This document shows positions 1-11,912 of a stretch of 64,000 nucleotides of DNA, piece by piece. How positions within the stretch are numbered: position 1 is the stretch's first letter; every line of letters begins with the position of its first letter. The stretch lies in the NCBI GenBank assembly GCA_963576735.1, contig OY755176.1:16911423-16975422 (forward strand), in the 5' to 3' direction. The stretch comes from Bedellia somnulentella (lineage: Eukaryota > Arthropoda > Insecta > Lepidoptera > Bedelliidae). The notes below the pieces were generated by a model. That model was not told where the DNA came from. It worked only from the letters and a program-made list of their open reading frames with translations, and did no database searches. A program made the translations under genes and the position numbers.

Positions 1-948
1 TGTTAAAAATTAAATGATTATAGTACAGTATAGTATTTCTTATTGCTACTTGAAAACAAACGTAACGCAAGTCATTTAAGTTTTTTTTTAAAATGTGACA
101 ATTTATGTGACAATAGCAAAATACCGAGCCAGGTACTTTTTCGCCAAATGAGGGCACATTGTGTAAATTGTAAGTTTTGTGTTTTATGAATTATTATTAT
201 TTAGTTTTTTTCTAGTATATAGGTTCTTTTTTGTTGTTGTATAAGTTGTTTAACTCTATTTTTATTGTTTTTTTTTATATTGTTTGTGTCCTCAAGAGGA
301 GAATAAAGATTTTTCTTTCTTTCTTTCTAAAATAACAGTTAACATTTTATTTAGAAAAGTTTTTTCAGTTTGAGTAGGTATTCGAGAATTTTCAAAATAA
401 TCTAAATGGTCACATATCTAAGGTTTAATTTTCACTGCAGGGTCTGTTTAAAATATTATAATATATCATTTGTACTATTAATTGTCAAGGTCAATTTACT
501 ACATTTTGCTGAAAAACATGGCGAGAAATTCCAGATTCATAATAAATAAAAATCAAATTATGGTCGTGATCTTACGTAAGCGTATATACTATTGTATTTA
601 AGACCATTTTATATGTTTTTCGCTTTGCAAATATGAAAATTGTGATCTTTCACCAAATTGTTGGTTTATTCTTTTTATCTTATAGCCTGCAATACCAATA
701 AGTATCAACATTGCTCCGGAATATAATTTGGGCGTATACTATTTCTTGTATATAACTAAATATGGTATAACTTATTTCAATAAAGAATAATACTATAAAT
801 ACTATTGATTTTTAAGACTAGATTATATTGAAGCCAAAATTTGAATAACTAAATGATATAATTATACATAACCATCGGGATTTACCAACCAAATATTTTT
901 AAACCCGATTGTTTAAAAAGTGTATTAACTTATTTAATAATAAAAGTT
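1..948. other. AT-rich spacer with a LINE-like 3' end
   Basis: No gene is seen. Around 285-330 a short CCTCAAGAGG palindrome is followed by GAATAAAGA and a (TTTC)n run. This looks like the 3' terminus of an unidentified non-LTR element on the plus strand, and the T-rich stretch before it (180-280) would be its 3' UTR. That identification is an inference from tail structure only. The rest (330-948) is AT-rich sequence without recognisable features. Confidence 0.35.
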
Positions 949-961
949 ATTTCACTCACAA

Positions 962-1581
962 ATATACTACGAAATACAATACGTCGACGAGTACATCTAC
1001 TTGGGCCAGATAGTGTCCTTCGCAAACAGGCAGGACAAAGAAATCGAACGACGCGTTTCGAACGCCTGGAAGAGCTACTGGTCCATGAAGAAGCTGATGA
1101 AGGGTAACCTTCCGTTAACCCTGAAGCGCAAACTTGTCGACATGTGCATCCTGCCAATCCTAACCTACGGCGCACAAACGTGGTCATTGACCGAACGTCA
1201 AAAGTCCAAACTTAAGGTTTGCCAGCGAGCAATGGAGCGCAGTATTCTGGGTGTCAAACGCACAGATCGCATTCGAAACACCACACTGCGCTCAAAAACT
1301 GGGATCGCTGATGTAGGAGTTCAGACTGCCAAACTCAAGTGGACCTGGGCCGGACACGTCTGTCGAATGCAACCGGAAAAATGGGCTAAAACAGCCACTG
1401 AATGGGTGCCTACAGATGGGCACCGGCGTAGGGGAAGGCCTAGGAGGAGATGGAGGGACGACCTGGACAGGTTTGATCTAGGGTGGTGGTTTGCAGCCTC
1501 AAACAGAGATGTGTGGGCTCAAAATTGTGAGGCCTTTGCCCAGCAGTGGGAAGTGAATTAGGCTATAATAATATAATAATA
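962..1581 (+). mobile_element. 5'-truncated RTE-type LINE insertion (family A) with TSD
   Basis: The open frame runs from the first base of the insert to the TAG at 1559-1561. It encodes about 200 residues of the region C-terminal to the reverse transcriptase of RTE-like LINEs (EYIYLGQIVSF, then LTYGAQTWSLT, then TWAGHVCRM and GRPRRRWRDD). There is no start codon because the 5' part is missing. After the stop comes a short (ATA)n tail typical of RTE ends. The insert is bracketed by ATTTCACTCACAA (949-961) and ATTTCACTAACAA (1582-1594), a 13-bp target-site duplication with one mismatch. It is a dead-on-arrival copy, and its tail and protein differ from RTE family B elsewhere in the window. Confidence 0.85.
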
Positions 1582-1969
1582 ATTTCACTAACAATTAATT
1601 AAATAATATTATTCATATAATCGTGATTATTTTCAAGAATTGGATACTTTAAGAAATTGCGTACATCCGCAAAATCTTAAATTGGACTTCGCTGAATAAT
1701 TCAAACGCAGAATACAAAAGAGTATTTTGAGAGGTCAAGGAGTAATATTTGTTCATAATCACGTCCAGTTTCTTTTAAAGGTGACATCAATGTGAATCAA
1801 CCTTTTCCAAATTGTTATTAAATAATATATTATATCAATTGTGTAATAAGGGCATTATATATTCATATTGAAACTACAGCGAAAACTACTCATTCATAGA
1901 TACGAACATATAATTAAGGCAGTTGAAACATTCTCCTTGGGTTTTTAGGTAACTTCCATACACATCAAG

Positions 1970-2150
1970 TAGTGTTGCCGGATAATCGATAGTGTATCGA
2001 TTATTAATCGATTATGCAAATAGGGCACAAATAATCTAATAATCGATAGTATTATCGTTACTATCGATAGTATCGATAATACTATCGATTATTAGATTAT
2101 TTTGGATGAACACAATCGATTAATCGATAATCGATTATCCGGCAACACAA
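1970..2150. mobile_element. hAT-type MITE (foldback), 181 bp, intact with 8-bp TSD
   Basis: The element begins TAGTGTTGCCGGATAATCGAT and ends with its near-complement ATCGATTATCCGGCAACACAA. It is flanked on both sides by ACATCAAG (1962-1969 and 2151-2158), an exact 8-bp duplication as expected for hAT transposition. Almost the whole element is self-complementary. It contains ten ATCGAT hexamers, including overlapping TATCGATA sites in the centre (2060-2085). No coding capacity is present, so it must have been moved in trans. Confidence 0.85.
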
Positions 2151-2177
2151 ACATCAAGGTGTTAGTCGTATAGTCAT

Positions 2178-2368
2178 AGAGGTACTAATACTTATGAACA
2201 CCACGAGACATTTTGATAATTGGTTAAGATTCAATAGTGCAAGTGCACACATATAATAAAGGCAGGCCTATCGCCGTTTGGTACGCATACACTGTACAAG
2301 TACAACTTACTCATCTGGTTTTCCTCATTATCTTTTTCGTCAATGTTTACAACCATGTTGAATTACCA
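2178..2368 (-). mobile_element. SINE2 (tRNA-derived) copy, degenerate, partial
   Basis: This matches the SINE2 body seen elsewhere: GAGGTACTAATACTT near the 3' side, then GGCAGGCCTATCGCCGTTT, the GTACAAGTACAACT segment and CCTCATTATCTTTTTC. Neither the tRNA head nor the TTATG tail is preserved, so this is an old fragment. Confidence 0.6.
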
Positions 2369-2372
2369 ACAC

Positions 2373-2750
2373 TATGCGCTTGATTTGAATTACATCGGGA
2401 CAAGAGTGACTAAAATATATAAAATTCACGTAGACTACGAATTCCAAAAAATTTATAGCCAAATTCATTAAAGATCAAAAACTTCTATTTTAATAAAATT
2501 TAAGAATAGGTCTCTAGCAGCATAACGCAACAATCACCTAAAAACCCCCTGTACCCTAAGTCACCTATAACGACACCCGCGGGAAAAATAGTTTAGTGCT
2601 TTTCTACCCAAAAACTACACAGCTTAATAAAATTATAAATTTCAGTACAAGCTTCCCTATGATCGGGGCGTCCCGTGACCACGCTCTCCTGCCATGCGCT
2701 TAATTTGATTTACATCGGGACAAGAGAGACTGGAATATATAAAATTCACG
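2373..2750. repeat. Two direct copies of a ~58-bp unknown repeat flanking a SINE1 fragment
   Basis: Positions 2373-2430 and 2693-2750 are alike at most sites. Both run from TATGCGCTTGATTTG (or its variant), through TACATCGGGACAAGAG, to ATATATAAAATTCACG. The intervening 260 bp holds a degenerate SINE1 head (2529-2625). The source of the repeat is not recognised. It could be the end of a larger element or an old tandem duplication split by an insertion. Confidence 0.5.
2529..2625 (-). mobile_element. SINE1 fragment, 5' half, degenerate
   Basis: On the minus strand this carries the diverged SINE1 head (TGTGTAGT..., CCCGCGGG, then the GTCACCTATAACG region corresponding to GTCGCCTCTTACG). The middle and tail are absent. 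Confidence 0.5.
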
Positions 2751-3104
2751 ACCTAACCTCCCTAGGGAGCGAGAGGGTTTGCTGTGAATCGATAGGTAAC
2801 TTATGCTGGGGTGGAAATTTGTTAGAGGTAACGGTAACTGTGTATGAGTACTTAGGCAAGCTTTAGAATGACAGCGTTCGGACTCGGAGGTAGAGTTAAG
2901 TTTTCCTTGGTCGTACGTAATTATTTTATACACACGCTTACAAAAAATGGACTCAGATTATTAGGATCAAGACCATATACACACATAATAAAATATACCT
3001 AGATTTTTAGACATAGTAAGCTAAAATTTTTTGATTGTTTTCAATTTAAGATGATACATTGCTTCGGAAAGCATGCCAAGCAGACATTTATTCCGGATAC
3101 AAAC

Positions 3105-3200
3105 TTTTACATGGTTGGGCAGGATCTTACAATCAGGCGGTCGATAGTTTGTGCTTACTCCAATGGGAAGTAATGGCGAGAGTAATTATGTATGTATGTT
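3105..3200 (+). mobile_element. RTE family B, 3' end relic
   Basis: It keeps GGATCTTACAATC, GGCGGTCGATAGT, CTCCAATGGGAAGTAATGGCG and a TATGTATGTATG tail. These correspond to the 3' end of the RTE copies at 28385-28626 and 56593-57365. Substitutions throughout indicate an old copy. Confidence 0.6.
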
Positions 3201-5263
3201 TAAAATCTGAAAAATAAAACAATATGTCTCACAGTAGCACCGCAGCGAACGATGTAGGGACAAGTTAGGTAATTGCTGAATTCGATATTCAAAAGGGTAA
3301 CTTATTTATTACATTACAACGAATTATGGACCTTTTTCGAATATAAAATTCATTTAAGTTACCGTTAAATATTTAACCAGAATTTCTGAAAACGGGATGT
3401 GGATTTCATGTTTTCTTTTTTCACGTCGAATGACGATAATTTAATAAGCTTACCACTGTGATGATGATGATTGATGTTAATTATAATTGAATGCACAGTG
3501 CACTGATTGGTTTTGCATCTTATTGATACGATTGTGTGATGAAATTGAGCGATGGTTTTTTTTAACAAATTACATGAACGCCTATTTAGAGCAGTGAGAT
3601 ACATTCTAGCTAATAGACTGCTGCAAGATAACCACCAAAATACTAATAGGAGGGGTGGTGCTATATCAAACCGATGTGATATCGGCATATGTATAGCAAA
3701 AGACACTGAGAGTAAAGCCGTAGTTGCTGGAGATTTCAATTGAAGCCCCTTCTACCTAAATATCTATATGAAAATTATACAACCATCTTCAGTTTAACTC
3801 AAGTCGAAGTAGTCTCAAAAAACTTGGCAACCCTCACAATAATTGAAAAAACCTAGTGAAACTCAATTCACCATGACTCACGGCCTTCACGAAAATTCTT
3901 GTTAAAACTTTCCCACCAAATATCGTCGAAAGCCTCGTCAAAAATTCATTAGCAGTAAAACGTTTCAATTGGATCAAAGATCATGTACGTCTGTGAGACG
4001 GCGCCACAAATTTTACAGTCGCCGTAAAATTTGAAACGAGTTCGAATTCCCTAGGTGTCTGACTGTATATGGATTCACTTAGCTTTGGGAAAGCGAAATA
4101 TTTAGACTTTCTAAGATAAGTTATGAAAATAATTTGCAGAGTAGCGTCAGCTAAGAACAGCACTATCTGTTTTGTTCCCTTGAGTAAAATTTATGTCGAG
4201 TAAGTGGTTGGTTGGCAATGGACTTGTAATGGAGATCCATTGATAAAGATATTGTATTACATTCATCTCCACTCCCCTCGAGCATTTGTAATTCAATTTG
4301 GTTTGATATATGACGTTATATTTGACATTCAAGAATAGTAAGGAGTAAAAAAGACGAGTCCTTCGACAGAATTTGCATAACTAAATGTGATAAAAGGTGA
4401 ATTGCAAGAATTCGTTCGGAAATTGAAAACTTGGCCGCACTAAAAAGAACGTCACCTGTCGCCACTTTCAAATATTGATTTCAATATCTTTCACAAAGCT
4501 CCAACGAAAATATTCAATTATTCCAAAGTTAACTAGAATGGACATAAAGTTATAATTGCAGATTTTTTTAGGATTGACTGTAATATTTGAATCTGAAAAA
4601 TCAATTAGTTTTTATTTTTAAAACGATAACTAGATTTGGTAAGTTTAAATATAATAAATTTACTTGAGTATTTTTATAGTATATTTAATAGACAAAATGA
4701 ATATAGAGACATACAAAAAAAGGATAGAAAACGATTTATTGCACACCATAATTAATTTATTTGATGGATATTATGTTCTTAAAAACCGAAAATCAATTTT
4801 CGGTTTATAATCATATATTAAATCCTGTTCAACCTTTGTGAAGCTGACTCAGCTCACATAGACGACAGAAACCTTTTAATTAACAGCACAGCCATTAACG
4901 AAACCCAATACGCACCAAAAGTGCAGGAGGGGTAAAAAGATAACCCCCCTCCCCACAGAATACCCTCTTTCGTTTTCATCGTAGAAGCCTTCAGATTAAT
5001 CACATATCAGTTAACACTTAGGTGTTGGGTTCTTTCTAATTGAGGGTAGCAAGAAAATCGAAAAGCTCGTACGGGATCCAATGAATTGGAAAATTGAGGG
5101 ATTAGGAATCGTGTTCAGTAATATAGAAGTCTTAACACTGTCTAGTCGAGTGCGAAATTAGTCGACTTGTAAGGCTTTAGAATTGCATGTGCTAAATGAT
5201 GTAGAGTTTGGTCTTATCGGCTAATGTGGGACTAGGCTTGTCTAAGTTTTGATAAATCTAAAG
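3201..5263. other. Non-coding spacer
   Basis: AT-rich sequence with no supportable gene. The only structured items are a small perfect hairpin near 4783-4806 (AAACCGAAAAT / ATTTTCGGTTT) and a short frame ending VVAGDFN at 3743. The latter hints at a LINE endonuclease relic but is too weak to call. Confidence 0.4.
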
Positions 5264-5511
5264 TATACTCATATACACTCACGGCTATAAATCCCATAAC
5301 GGGGTAACCAGAGCTTTGGAATGAAAAATTCCTCAGCCACTTTTGGAAGTTGATTGGAAAAAGATGGTTATAATAAATGTTTTTGGTGACGGGTCTCCAA
5401 CCACATCGCCCAAAAATCACTTAAAAAGCCCCCTATACCCTTAGTCGCCTCTTACGATCACCCGCGGGCAGAAATGGGGTAGTGTTATTCTAAGCCGACA
5501 CTACACGGCAA
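5264..5511 (-). mobile_element. SINE1 copy, near full length
   Basis: On the minus strand it runs from TGCCGTGTAGTGTCGGCTTAG (here 5510 downward) through GGGCGATGTGGTTGGAGACCC and CAAAAGTGGCTGAGGAATTT to GGCTACCCCGTTATGGGATT and GCCGTGAGTGTATATGAGTA. The tail is short. It belongs to the subfamily with ACGATC and a GTTAWGGG 3' block. Confidence 0.8.
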
Positions 5512-6102
5512 ACCTAAAGATTAAGACGATACGGCGCTTTATGTTATAGCTTGTTTTTTCAAAAGTCAACGTTATTGTTTTTGAAAAGGTTTGATCGAAT
5601 TTTACTATAGTATGCTATTTGGTGTTATGTTAAAATTTTAATAAAAACTAACAGCTTCTTTAATTTAAAAATTGAAAAACTAACATGATCTCAGTAATTG
5701 ACTAGTTGATTCAAAAGCTAGATTCTTTTAACATTGAAACAACTATGCCATGCGAGTTGAGAGTAAAGCAGCCACTCTGTAATGAAAAGGGAACAAAATA
5801 TGGAGAAAACTGAATTTTGTTTGACAAATATTGTTAATTATATATGAGTTGTCGCCCAACCCCGTTACGACCCTTGCCGTAATTTGACTCGTGATTTACT
5901 ACTTTATCGTGTTACAATGTCCATGACTTTCAATCATAATTTTCATCTAAATTAATAGAGACACTAGCGTTTGTACTTTATTCTACACTAACGATATTTT
6001 GAGACGGACGGAATTAAAAGAAAAGCTTCTTAATTGGATTCAAATTTACACTTTTAAAATATGTGACCTACATACTATGACCTTGCGATATTAAGTTTAA
6101 AT
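5512..6102. other. Non-coding spacer
   Basis: AT-rich; nothing recognised. Confidence 0.4.
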
Positions 6103-6345
6103 GCTGTGCAGTGTCGACTTAGAATAGCACTACCCCATTTGTTCCCATGAGTGATCGTAAGAGGCGACTAAGGGTATTGGGGCTTTTTAAGTGATTTTTG
6201 GGCGATGTGGTTGAACACCCGTCACCAACAATTATTATTTTTTTCCCACTCAACTTCCAAAAGTGGCTGAAGAATTCTGATTCTGAAGCTCTGGCTACCC
6301 TTTACCCCTTTTAGCGATTTATAGCGGTGAGTTATGTGTGTGAAT
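6103..6345 (+). mobile_element. SINE1 copy, near full length, moderately diverged
   Basis: The order of conserved SINE1 blocks is intact: GTGTCGACTTAGAATAGCACT, GTAAGAGGCGACTAAGG, GGGCGATGTGGTTG, CAAAAGTGGCTGAAG, CTCTGGCTACCC, TTATAGCGGTGAG. The TATG tail is reduced to TATGTGTGTG. Confidence 0.8.
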
Positions 6346-6653
6346 GTTTTTAAACGAATGAAAGCTACATATCTACTTTAGGATTAATTATTCTTTACGA
6401 CTAAACGAGTTGTGATCAAAGACTTCTATGTTCAACTAGTTAACGTTACTTTTACAGTTTCCTGAGCATTTCCATAAATCACAATAATTATTGCTAAGGT
6501 CACTCTTACTACCGAACGGTTGGGCGGCCATGCGTTATCACATTCGCTTTCATTCACTCACTTTTAAATATGGAATGACCGTACGTCAGCGGTGCTTTAC
6601 TGGTTCGCTGGACTCTGTAAAAGGAAACCTTTTTTCGTTTTTATTTCAAAGAC
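6346..6653. other. Non-coding spacer
   Basis: Nothing recognised between the SINE1 and the mariner insertion. Confidence 0.35.
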
Positions 6654-6697
6654 TACGAGGGGCATGCCAGAAGAAGTTAGATACTCATTTCTCATTT

Positions 6698-6745
6698 AAT
6701 TGACACTGGCAAGCTATACTGGTGTATAGCTTGCCAGTGTCAATT
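6698..6745. repeat. Perfect 22-bp inverted repeat inside the mariner 5' region
   Basis: AATTGACACTGGCAAGCTATAC (arms 6698-6719 and 6724-6745) with a four-base loop. It lies between the left terminal repeat and the transposase, where mariner elements normally have a short untranslated leader. It may be a nested tiny foldback or a locally generated palindrome. Confidence 0.85.
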
Positions 6746-6871
6746 TAATCAAATAAATAAATAAAGAAGTGTTTTCTATATTCAAATATGTCAATAAAAA
6801 ACCAGCCTATAAGATGATTATTTGAATGAGCATCATTTTTCCTAGAATCTGGCGGGAATTCACTTGCAACA

Positions 6872-7935
6872 ATGGAGCTCAGTCGACGAGATTTTCGCGC
6901 TATGAGTTATTATGACTTTAAAAAAGGTTGAAAGCCTCAAGAATGTTTTGAACTTTCGGCTTCTACTTTTGGTGAGTCTGCTTGTTCCCCAGCAACAGTA
7001 TTCAATTGGTTTGCTGAATTTAAAAGAGGACGGGGATGTCTCGAAGATGAAGCGAAAACAGGACGGCCGCCAACCGCGGTCACGCAAGAAAACGTTCGTG
7101 CAGTCGAAAAACTTATTCGCGAAAACCGACGAATTACATATGTAGAGCTAGACCGAGAACTAGGAATTGGATCAGCAGCAATGCAAACCATAATTCACGA
7201 TTTCCTTTCCCTCCGTAAACGTTGTTCGAGATGGGTGCCGCACAAACTTACCGATGAGCAGAAAGACCGTCGGGTGGATTGTTGCCTATTAATGATAGAT
7301 AAATTCAACGGAGGCGAGAAAATAACGTATATGATATACTGACTGGTGACAAAACATGGCTATATAACTATGATCCCGAATCAAAGCGACAGGCGACTGT
7401 ATGGTGCTTTGAAGACGAACCAACTCCAACGAAATGTCGCCGTGCACGAAGCACACAGAAACAAATGGTCGCCTCGTTTTTCTGCAAAACGGGTCATATT
7501 GCTACTGTTGTGCTAGAGAATGAAAGAACGGTAAACTCCTAATGGTATGTGACAGTTTGTGCTCCAACAGTAATATCAGCTTGGTGAGACAAGCGACCGA
7601 AGTCAGGAATCCGGCACCTTCTCTGGCACCACGACAATGCGGCGCCGCACACGTCTGCCAGAACACTAGACTTTTTCAACTCGAAAAATCTGTCAATTCT
7701 CCCTCACCCGCCATATTCCTCTGACCTAGCGCCTTGTGATTTTTAATTGTTTCCAAAAATCTAAGAAAAACCAAACGGGAAGAGGTTTGAAAGCAAAGAA
7801 GGTCAAGAAGAAAGCAAAGATTTCTGAGGTATCTAAAGAAGAGTGATCACAGGTATTTTCCAATTGGTTCAGACGTATGGAAAAGTGTATACGTGCTCAG
7901 GGTGAATACTATGATAAGATCGATACTTGTAATAA
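6872..7935 (+). pseudogene. Mariner transposase pseudogene
   Basis: Translation starts MELSRRDFRAMSYYDFKKG, the N-terminal helix-turn-helix region of a mariner transposase. One in-frame TGA follows at about codon 20. The frame then continues through FAEFKRGRGCLEDEAKTGR, RCSRWVPHKLT and DEQKDRRVD, and shifts near 7315. Downstream are TGDKTW (first catalytic Asp), HHDNAAPHT with the second Asp at 7633-7635 and LAPCDF with the third Asp at 7738-7740. The second and third Asp have 34 residues between them, so the D34D signature of mariner is intact. Further stops follow (after CDF and in the C-terminus). It would cut and paste the element but cannot make protein now. Confidence 0.9.
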
Positions 7936-7989
7936 AGAATAAATTTTATAATTTTTGAGTATCTAGTTTCTTTTGGCATGCCCCTCGTA

Positions 7990-8994
7990 CATACTCGGAA
8001 TTACACAGAATTCTTAACTAACTGTGTAGTGTGCCGAATAGAAGCAGTGCAAAATTACATCTAGGAAAAAACGTACAGTGATATTTTAGTTACAATTCTT
8101 GCATTTTAGATAATGCATCCTGCCTACAGTGTTTTCAGTATTGCCACTTTTAGGTGTCAAAAAGCGACAAATTAAAGGCAATATATAATCTTCTTCTTCT
8201 ATATTATAAAAATGGATCTTTAAATGCGTTTGATTTGATGACATCCATAATTGTCAGTTAATTTTTGACAATACAAAGTCTGTCGTGTCAGCTAGTTTTC
8301 AATACAATTTTATTCATAGTAATAACCCGTTAATTTCCAACTATATTTCACCAATCATATTTCTGGCTAATTATATTCATAATGATAGCTTTTTAATAAA
8401 CACTCACTCATTTATTGATTGGTTTTAAAATATGTACGAGAAAGTAGTTTGAACTGTGCAGAAACGATAAAGATAATAATCTTATGAACGCTTGTTAATT
8501 TTATTGGCATTTCGTGTAGTCTCAATTAATTAATGCGTTAAGTTTTTATTGGTATCGATGCCTGTCACGATTTGAACATTACATATTCATAGATAGTGTG
8601 ACAGCTTAATTTTATAACAAGCGCTTAGATCTAATAGAGTTCACTAATATTGGAATAATATGAATTTTACGGAAGTAGAAGAGCGTATGACACGCAATTG
8701 GCCTAGACCTCGATTTAAAACATACCCTTTTTGTATTTTAAATCAAACTAAACAACTTTGCGTATGGAACGGTTATCTAAAATATTGTTATTTTCAAATA
8801 ATAAATACATGAAAAGTGTCGGTGCGTAGATCAAATTGAGAAAGTATGGTGAGTTTTTTAGCCTAAGCTAAAATTAAAAAAAAACATCTGTCAAATCACA
8901 AAATCGAGGCCAATTAAATGACACCACTGGGCTGTGTTTTTGTTCGCTGGTTTAGTTTTGAATAGTTGTTGCGGGGTTCATAATGTTATGGATA
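7990..8994. other. Non-coding spacer
   Basis: AT-rich, no gene or repeat recognised. Confidence 0.35.
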
Positions 8995-9262
8995 ACAAAA
9001 CTGTAAAGACTACGGAGATCTCGGGTTTGGTTCCCGGGGAGTTAACTTAGATCTTTAATTTGTCAGGTTTAACCCAGCTTGGCCGTATATTACAATCTTG
9101 AATTACATTTTAAAATTGAAATGATTCAGTGTTTGGAAAGCATCGTCAACGGGGGCATGTCAGACAATTCACACTAGGCCAGTGTGGTGGACTATTGATC
9201 ATGCAGGAGCATCGGTCCTCAGTGAGGACGTAAGTATATACATATGATGCTGTGATGATGAA
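8995..9262 (+). mobile_element. Degenerate SINE of a third type
   Basis: A B-box-like stretch (CGGGTTTGGTTCCCGGGG at 9013-9030) is followed about 130 bases later by CCAGTGTGGTGGACTATTG, an AGGAGCATCGGTCC block and a GATGCTGTGATGATGA end. This order resembles a common lepidopteran SINE ending in (GATGAT)n. Assignment rests on motif recall, so confidence is modest. Confidence 0.4.
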
Positions 9263-10721
9263 GACACAGGTAAGCTACGATGTTTGTTAATGAAATAGTT
9301 TAATGGCAACCAACAATGCTTTTTATGTTATGTTATGAGAAAATAGGTTATATTTAATTATAATTGAAAACACAAGACTTTATATTAAGAAAAACTCCCA
9401 ATCAAAATCCTGCTTTGTGCTTTTTCACGCTCGTTCATTAGACCCTACAAAGCAAATCTCTGATTGTGGCAATAGTACTGGTTGCTGACGATGCTTACCA
9501 CAGTCAGGAACCGGTCATGACTGACACCGAACTGTACGGTACCAACGCATACCATTGTTTATGGACGTCCGAAGAGATGTAAAATGTACACTGCGATATT
9601 ACGGCTTTTCGCTAGAGGGTAGTTTCTCTGTGTTTCGTGTGATCTGAAGATTTTGTCTTGCAGTTTTATTTCATAAGACTGGTGTTTTTTTTCGTTACTG
9701 AATTTCGGATTGTATTCTCAGTATGTTGAGTTAAATTCATAGCATAATTTACGAGTGTATACTACTGGGAATATAGACTATTTAATGGTAAACCAAATTG
9801 ATAAATTCAATAAAACGGCTACTCATATTTCTATTAGTTTACTCAATAAAACTACATAATGACAAAGCTTTATAACGATTATGTAAACATTGAATTTCTA
9901 GCATCCTCTTAGCTTACCACAATGCATTTAACTATAACCTTGATATTATTAAGGAGGAAGAATTATACAACCAGTTATTACGTTAATAGAATGGGCCCAA
10001 TGCCCTCGTCACGGTTGGGAACCTGGGAACTCGCGCCCTGTGAACTCGACATACCATAGAATATCAAGATAGTGGATTCACATACAACATTGCTACATCT
10101 ATAATTGTTTTATTCCTTAAATAAAAGGCTAACTTTAGGACCCAATAAAGAAGTCGCAAATAAACTTGATATATGGCTTTGCGATGATTGCATGGCGTTA
10201 TGTCACCAAATGAGGAGGTTTAGCGTTTACTCAAACCGTCATTAAACTAAGATAAATTTCAATTCAATAGCAGGATATGATGGAAACGGTTAAAAAACAA
10301 CGATCAAAACTGCTCAAACATTATATCTACTGCATTCCATATGCGAATTAAATAAGAATGAAGCTAGAGAACGGTGCCAACATAAAACAACAACAAAAAC
10401 GATTCCCTCTATAATGCGTAAGGAGTTTGTATACCTTAGCAATGCTACCAGCATTATAATTCCAGACGTGCTAGCTCTTATAACAAGATGTTCACGACCG
10501 ATGCTCAACGGTATGTGATATGCGTGAATACTACCGAGATGGAGTTTTTAAAGCTTATTCATGCGGCCAATATAGAATCTACGATGTGATTTCTGACCGT
10601 TAAGTGATTGAACCGGTAGTATGGGTTGTTGGGAATTTGCGATGATAAATGAATTTGATTTTCAAAGAGAATAGATTTTCTAGCAGTTTGAGACAGTTCT
10701 GTATTAGAGCTAAGTGATCAT
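9263..10721. other. Non-coding spacer
   Basis: No supportable gene. The AT-rich sequence includes a possible old tRNA-like remnant near 9990-10055 that cannot be assigned. Confidence 0.35.
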
Positions 10722-10734
10722 ATTTTGAAGCTAC

Positions 10735-10977
10735 ATACATACATACAAATACTCACGGCTGTAAATCCCTAGAAGGGGTAGCCCGAGCTAAGGAACTAGA
10801 AACTCCTCAGCCATTTTTGGAAATGTGAGTGGGTAAAAGATGGTAAAAGTAAAGGTTGTTGGTGATGGGTCTCCAACCGCATCGCCCAAAAATCCCTTAA
10901 TACCGTTAGTCGCCTCTTACGTACACCCACCGGAAGAAATGGGGTAGTGCTATTCTAAGCCGACACTACACAGCAAG
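10735..10977 (-). mobile_element. SINE1 copy, full length, 13-bp TSD
   Basis: Complete on the minus strand from TGCTGTGTAGTGTCGGCTTAG to CTTCTAGGGATTTACAGCCG, GTGAGTATTTG and the TATG tail. ATTTTGAAGCTAC is repeated exactly at 10722-10734 and 10978-10990. This fixes the element limits and shows that the tetranucleotide tail is the 3' end. Confidence 0.92.
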
Positions 10978-11027
10978 ATTTTGAAGCTACTAATGAAATT
11001 GTCCCATGTATAGAATTGTATTTACCA

Positions 11028-11877
11028 CTAGTGGATCGTCCCAGCTTCGCACGGGTAGCATTGTTTTTTTTAAATATCTGAGGTTTCTTTCTTCAGTCAC
11101 TGCTCAAGTATTGTGAAATTCAGCGCAATGTTTTCAATTCATTAAATTATATATATAGCACTCCCTAAACAGTGTAGTTTGGTGATTTTGAATGCGCTTT
11201 AATGAACGGTTCAGTATTTTAGTTCAATAGCAAATTTTGGAATAAAACGCTATAAAGTACTTATACTAAACAATAAATCATTACGTTATGTTGGATGCAA
11301 CTACTGGCGCCATCTAGTATGTTATAAGTAAATTAGTAAAGATTTGGTTTTGATCACGGGCGCGATGGTTTATTTTATGTATAATTTCGGTGTTTCTCTA
11401 CCGATTTCTATGATTCTTTTTTTGTTGAATAGGTAATAATGTTAGCTTTTTCAAATTAGGGATGAGTGAGAGGTTTGCAAACGTAAGAGTAAACAAATAT
11501 AATCAGAATGTTCCGAACTGCTAAGCTATCAGGAAATACACGTGTTATTGTGAGCCAACCGTAAAAGATAGACATAAACGGTTGAAGTTTGTTTTTAGAT
11601 AATTTTAAAGAAGATTATTTCCATCATACATGATTTCTATGTAAGTTTAACCATTAAGGCTGCACACGCGACGGAAGCTTAAAAAATGGAGTAACTTCTC
11701 TCGTTTTCCCAAAATTTCCCAAAAATCCCCTTTACTACTCGGTTGGAAAGTATACAAAAACCTGTCCAGGAGTATGAAAAATAATTATACCAAGTTTCGT
11801 TAAAATCCGTCGAGTAGTTTTCGTTTCCATAAGGAACATACAAACCGACAGACAGACAGACAGACAGACAGACAGAA

Positions 11878-11912
<35 letters not shown>

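Larger units (their letters stand above)
6656..7987 (+). mobile_element. Mariner element, complete ends, dead
   Basis: Terminal inverted repeats of about 32 bp (CGAGGGGCATGCCAGAAGAA... at 6656-6687, complement at 7956-7987, three mismatches) are flanked by TA on both sides (6654-6655 and 7988-7989), as expected for Tc1/mariner. The 1332-bp length is typical of mariner. It carries a decayed transposase on the plus strand. Confidence 0.92.

Noticed and set aside
3552..3743. Frame ending AVVAGDFN, reminiscent of a LINE endonuclease
   Set aside because: A four-residue match without the flanking endonuclease motifs is too weak.
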